This document shows, piece by piece, positions 60,671 through 64,000 of a DNA stretch of 64,000 bases; position 1 is the first letter of the stretch; the number at the start of each line of letters is the position of its first letter. Below the pieces are notes generated by a model that had not been told where the DNA came from, did no database searches, and was given only the letters and a program-made list of their open reading frames with translations. The position numbers were made by a program, and so were the translations under genes. Source of the DNA: Rhabdornis inornatus (lineage: Eukaryota > Chordata > Aves > Passeriformes > Rhabdornithidae); NCBI GenBank assembly GCA_013397075.1, contig VWZS01003467.1:37008-101007 (forward strand), read 5' to 3'.

Positions 60671-61009
60671 TTTGTAGTTATTGGCAATGTGTCTAAAAAT
60701 TCATTTGGATGAAATTTTTCTTTCAGTAATACCACTGTAATTCTGTTTCTACTGACATCAGCCCAATTGACTCATGCCAGAATTGGCTGTTAGACTCAGG
60801 CTCACACCTTGTTAAAAATCTGTTTACACCCTTTTATGTATTACAATGAAATTGCCACTAGAAACCTGACACAGTGTAAATTATAAACTGAAATGTCGGA
60901 AAAGAGAAGCACAACAATAAAAGCAACTAAAAAAGGCAGTGTGACTATTTGAGTGGTAAAGAGACCTATTCTTCACTTAATTGCACTTCACTGTAAAAGA
61001 TTATTATGT

Positions 61010-61380
61010 ACCTGACCAATGCAGAATCATGTGTCAGTAAGGAGGTCAAAGTGTGCAGCTCATGAAGCCTAAGTGAATGTAATGGTGGTTAATTATGCCC
61101 CTTTTCTGAGTCTCTCAGCAGAACTTTGTAGTATTTTTGTTTTGTCTAATGCACAAAGTATAAAGAGCCGATGTGTTTACATTTCTCTTCAAGTGCTGTT
61201 TTATGCAGTAAAAAGGATTTTTTTGCCTTTGCACATACTGCTTGCTTAAATTTATGATAACTGAGCCACCCATGTTCTCAACCCTTGCTCTTCTCTCAGT
61301 TGTCACATTGCACTCTTGTTCAGTGGCCCAGAAAATCCACTGCCATGTGTTATACAAGAGAAATGTTAATGGGGAGAACC
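61010..61380. promoter_or_regulatory. Possible conserved non-coding element
   Basis: Complex sequence with GGTTAATTATGCC, ATGCACAAAGTATAAAG and GATGTGTTTACATTT: homeodomain-, SOX/TCF- and FOX-like cores respectively. Neither ORF nor repeat similarity is persuasive. Conservation is untested. Confidence 0.18.
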
Positions 61381-62033
61381 ACAGATTTTAAAGTAATAGC
61401 ATGTCTGTTTGGAAAATGTGATTAATTCACAACTTCAATTTTGAATTCTGCAGTTGGCTTCTCTGGGCTATGAGGACATGAAAAAGCTGCACAAGAGCAG
61501 TGCTGGCAGACTCTGCTATTTTTACCTGGAGTCAATAGAAAGATGACCTTTCTTTTTAAGAAAATGCCATTTTTGTGATGTGCTCCAGCTTCTACTGCAC
61601 ATCTGCAAGGTGACTTTTAATGCAGTCCCTCGCAGAGTTCAGTTATGCTCTGAAAAGAGTAGCTCCTTACAATATTCCTCATGACTGAGGCAGTATTTTC
61701 TCACCTGTCAGGGAGGCTACATACCATTGTTTTTCACTTAAGGCTGTAGAATGAGGAATCTTCTATAACAGAACTTGTGGTATGTGTGAATCTGGTTAGC
61801 AGAATCGCTTTTCTCTCTTATTTCTGCACTCAGGATGAAAAGTGAAATGTGAGCTAATAAAACCTAGTGGTAGCTCAGCTGGAAAGTCTGAGGGCTGATT
61901 TAGGTCAGGATTCATCACCTGAGAGTTTGCAGTTCAGTAGAGTCTGAAGTTTTGATTCAGATACAGATTTAGCCAAGTTTATGTGTTGCTTTGATAAATG
62001 TATAATAGCTGAAGAAACTAAGTAATGGATGTG

Positions 62034-62082
62034 GGTTTGGGGTTTTTTTTTGTTGTTGTTTTTTAGGTTTTTTTGTTATTTG
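62034..62082. repeat. T/G-rich low-complexity tract
   Basis: GGGTTTGGGG followed by T runs and TTG units. Confidence 0.75.
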
Positions 62083-63977
62083 TCTACTCTTGTGGTTGTA
62101 TATAGTGCTTTAGAATCAAAAGATACAACTGAACCTGGTGTATCTTGGATATAATAGCAAAAAAAGTAGTCATAAAGTAATATCATGCTGTTTGGGTTGG
62201 CTGTCTTATAATTTTTTATTCATCTTTTCTTCTAGTTCCAGAGCATTAGAGTTTTATATTTATGCTTTCATATGAAGAAGCATTTTTACTGTGGTATAAT
62301 ATTATAAATTACATTCCAGGTTAGGTGAGGCATGTTATTAAGAGAATGATGTTTGGTTGGGCAAGTAAATAAGTGTAGATTTAGTGACGTCAAGTAAAGA
62401 AGTTTCTCATTTCACTGTAATCCCCAATCATTTTTTCTCTACTGATTCCCTCTAATCCTCCACCTCAACACCAGACACACCCATTTGGATTTATCAAGAG
62501 ACAATATGTAGGTATATTGAGAGACTAATTGTGGACATGCTAGGATGAAACAGCTTATTGAGTCATTATGAAAGGGTGGGTGGGGGAGGAGGAAAATAAA
62601 CAACAAAAGCCCAGAATATATTAAATCATATTTTTTTTTCAATCAGTAGATTCCAAAATAATTTACAAGGAGACATATGGGGAAACTGATGAAGCACAAT
62701 GACTATTGTTAACCACCTATCCTGCACTTTGGTCTGTTGCTCTTTTCGTTAGTTTACAAGTACTTCATTAGCAGTAGAAAATGAAGGAAAACCAGAACTG
62801 AAATCCTAGACAATTACATGAAGAATGAAAGAGGAAAGGAGATCCCAGAGGGAAAACTATGACTCCAGATGTTTACAGTGAACTCCTATACATTGTGTAG
62901 TAGTGACTTAGGCCAGTTCAACTGTTCTTAACCATGCAGAAGAAACAAATTTCAGGAAAGTGAGTGTGGAATAAAAATTTCCGTAACATGGAAAAAAAAG
63001 TAGAAGTGTACTTGAAATGACCACAGAACTAGTGGAATTTTAGAAAAGAAAAATAAGGAAAAGCATCTGAAATGATAATAACATCAACGTTTACTGTAAA
63101 AGAGACAATAAGTTTGTCTTAATTTCTGTCCTGAAAATACCAAATTTAATGATCTTTTAAATTAGCTTTAGAAGGGATTTGTGTTCTGTCACTACTAGAC
63201 TCGTTACTTGTAAATTTTTTCATTAGCAGGCAAGCAAAAGCTAAGGTAGAAGGGAAGCTTTGTTAATAGCTAAACATGTCAATTTCCTAATAATCATAAA
63301 TATAATGTTTATATGCTTTGAATACTGTGAATAGTTGATGTCATTCAGCCCAACTAACTGGAAAGGAAGAACTGACTGCTTAGGACTTCCTTTCAATTTC
63401 AGTGGACAGCAAGGTACAGTCAAACATCATTCAAATTCATCACAGAGATGCCAAAGACAAACAGATCCCTTTAAAACTATGGTAGCATTGAAAGGTTCTC
63501 CAAGTAATGCAACTTTTCTTATGAATTAGGAAAGAAGAACAACTCCCAGTTCACAAAAAAGTGTGATGTTGGTGGCACATAAAGCTAAAAGCAGCCATTA
63601 AGACTCTGTATATGTTGTATAAATCTTAAAAAGAAACTAGGCCTGATGCTGTCAAAAGCCTGAAATGTTACTTAGATGTTTTTCCTAGTTCGCATAATAA
63701 AATAAACAACGGAATGTGAATGATCAAGGATTATATGAGCCTTTCTCTAACAGATTACTTGTTTTGCACTGGTGTATTTTTTTCTTCTGGAGAAGATAAG
63801 AGTTTTGGTTTTCATGTGTGAAATAATCTAAAATTTTATATTACTTATTCTGAGGCTATTATGTAACTCTTTGGAATAACTGATGCTAGTACTCAGACTT
63901 TCAGTTTCTTCAAGTGGATTTTTGGCTGCTGCTGACCAAGGTTCCCCAGCATATGTATTTGATAACTACCTTCCTGC

Positions 63978-64000
63978 ATAATAAAAATAAAATAAAATAA
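63978..64000. repeat. AAAAT simple repeat, cut by the window end
   Basis: AATAAAAATAAAATAAAATAA; the extent beyond the window is unknown. Confidence 0.8.

Larger units (their letters stand above)
60675..64000. other. AT-rich unique sequence to the window end
   Basis: Contains a T/G-rich tract (62034-62082), a possible conserved element (61010-61380) and an AAAAT simple repeat reaching the last base (63978-64000). No gene recognised. Confidence 0.5.

Overview
The window looks like about 64 kb of AT-rich, gene-poor DNA from a bird, probably a passerine. The evidence is repeat content. There are several copies of the 3' end of the avian CR1 LINE, recognisable by the terminal ATGATTCTAT-type repeats and the 'GTTGGACTCAATGA' block. 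There are also three solo long terminal repeats (LTRs) of avian endogenous-retrovirus type, which I recognise from memory of bird repeat families. Nothing prokaryotic is present: no operons, no long ORFs, no ribosome-binding-site logic. The longest stop-free stretch is 142 codons, about what chance gives in this much DNA. Species and chromosome cannot be fixed from the sequence alone.

Layout. 1-730 holds the best gene-like signal: a candidate 5' exon (597-722) with a short upstream ORF, a start codon and a consensus splice donor. A second candidate exon, compatible in reading phase, lies at 5961-6103. From 6.1 to 17.3 kb is unique AT-rich sequence with microsatellites and one ambiguous base (N, 13654) at the edge of a CTTTC repeat. 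At 17.3-18.1 kb an older CR1 fragment lies beside a longer CR1 on the minus strand. A plus-strand solo LTR (19240-19843) and a related minus-strand LTR (about 27176-27717) follow. From 27.7 to 43.6 kb is mostly unique sequence with some patches that look like conserved non-coding elements. At about 43690-44590 there is a GC-richer tandem array whose 160-180 bp units each carry degenerate CCCTAA telomere-like repeats, organised as a 520-bp three-unit higher-order repeat. Further right are a minus-strand CR1 carrying an 85-bp insertion (46215-46913), a minus-strand solo LTR of about 1 kb (51054-52056), an inverted pair of CR1 pieces (54313-55143) and a plus-strand CR1 3' end (60429-60670).

Interpretation. 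Recognised transposons cover only about 7% of the window and no complete gene is visible. The window is therefore best read as a long intron or a gene desert, possibly with regulatory elements. The 5' exon pair at the left edge is the only hint of a transcription unit. The telomere-like higher-order array is the most unusual structure. I could run no alignment or database search, so family names rest on recall of consensus features, and start and end points of repeats are approximate unless a boundary signal is cited.
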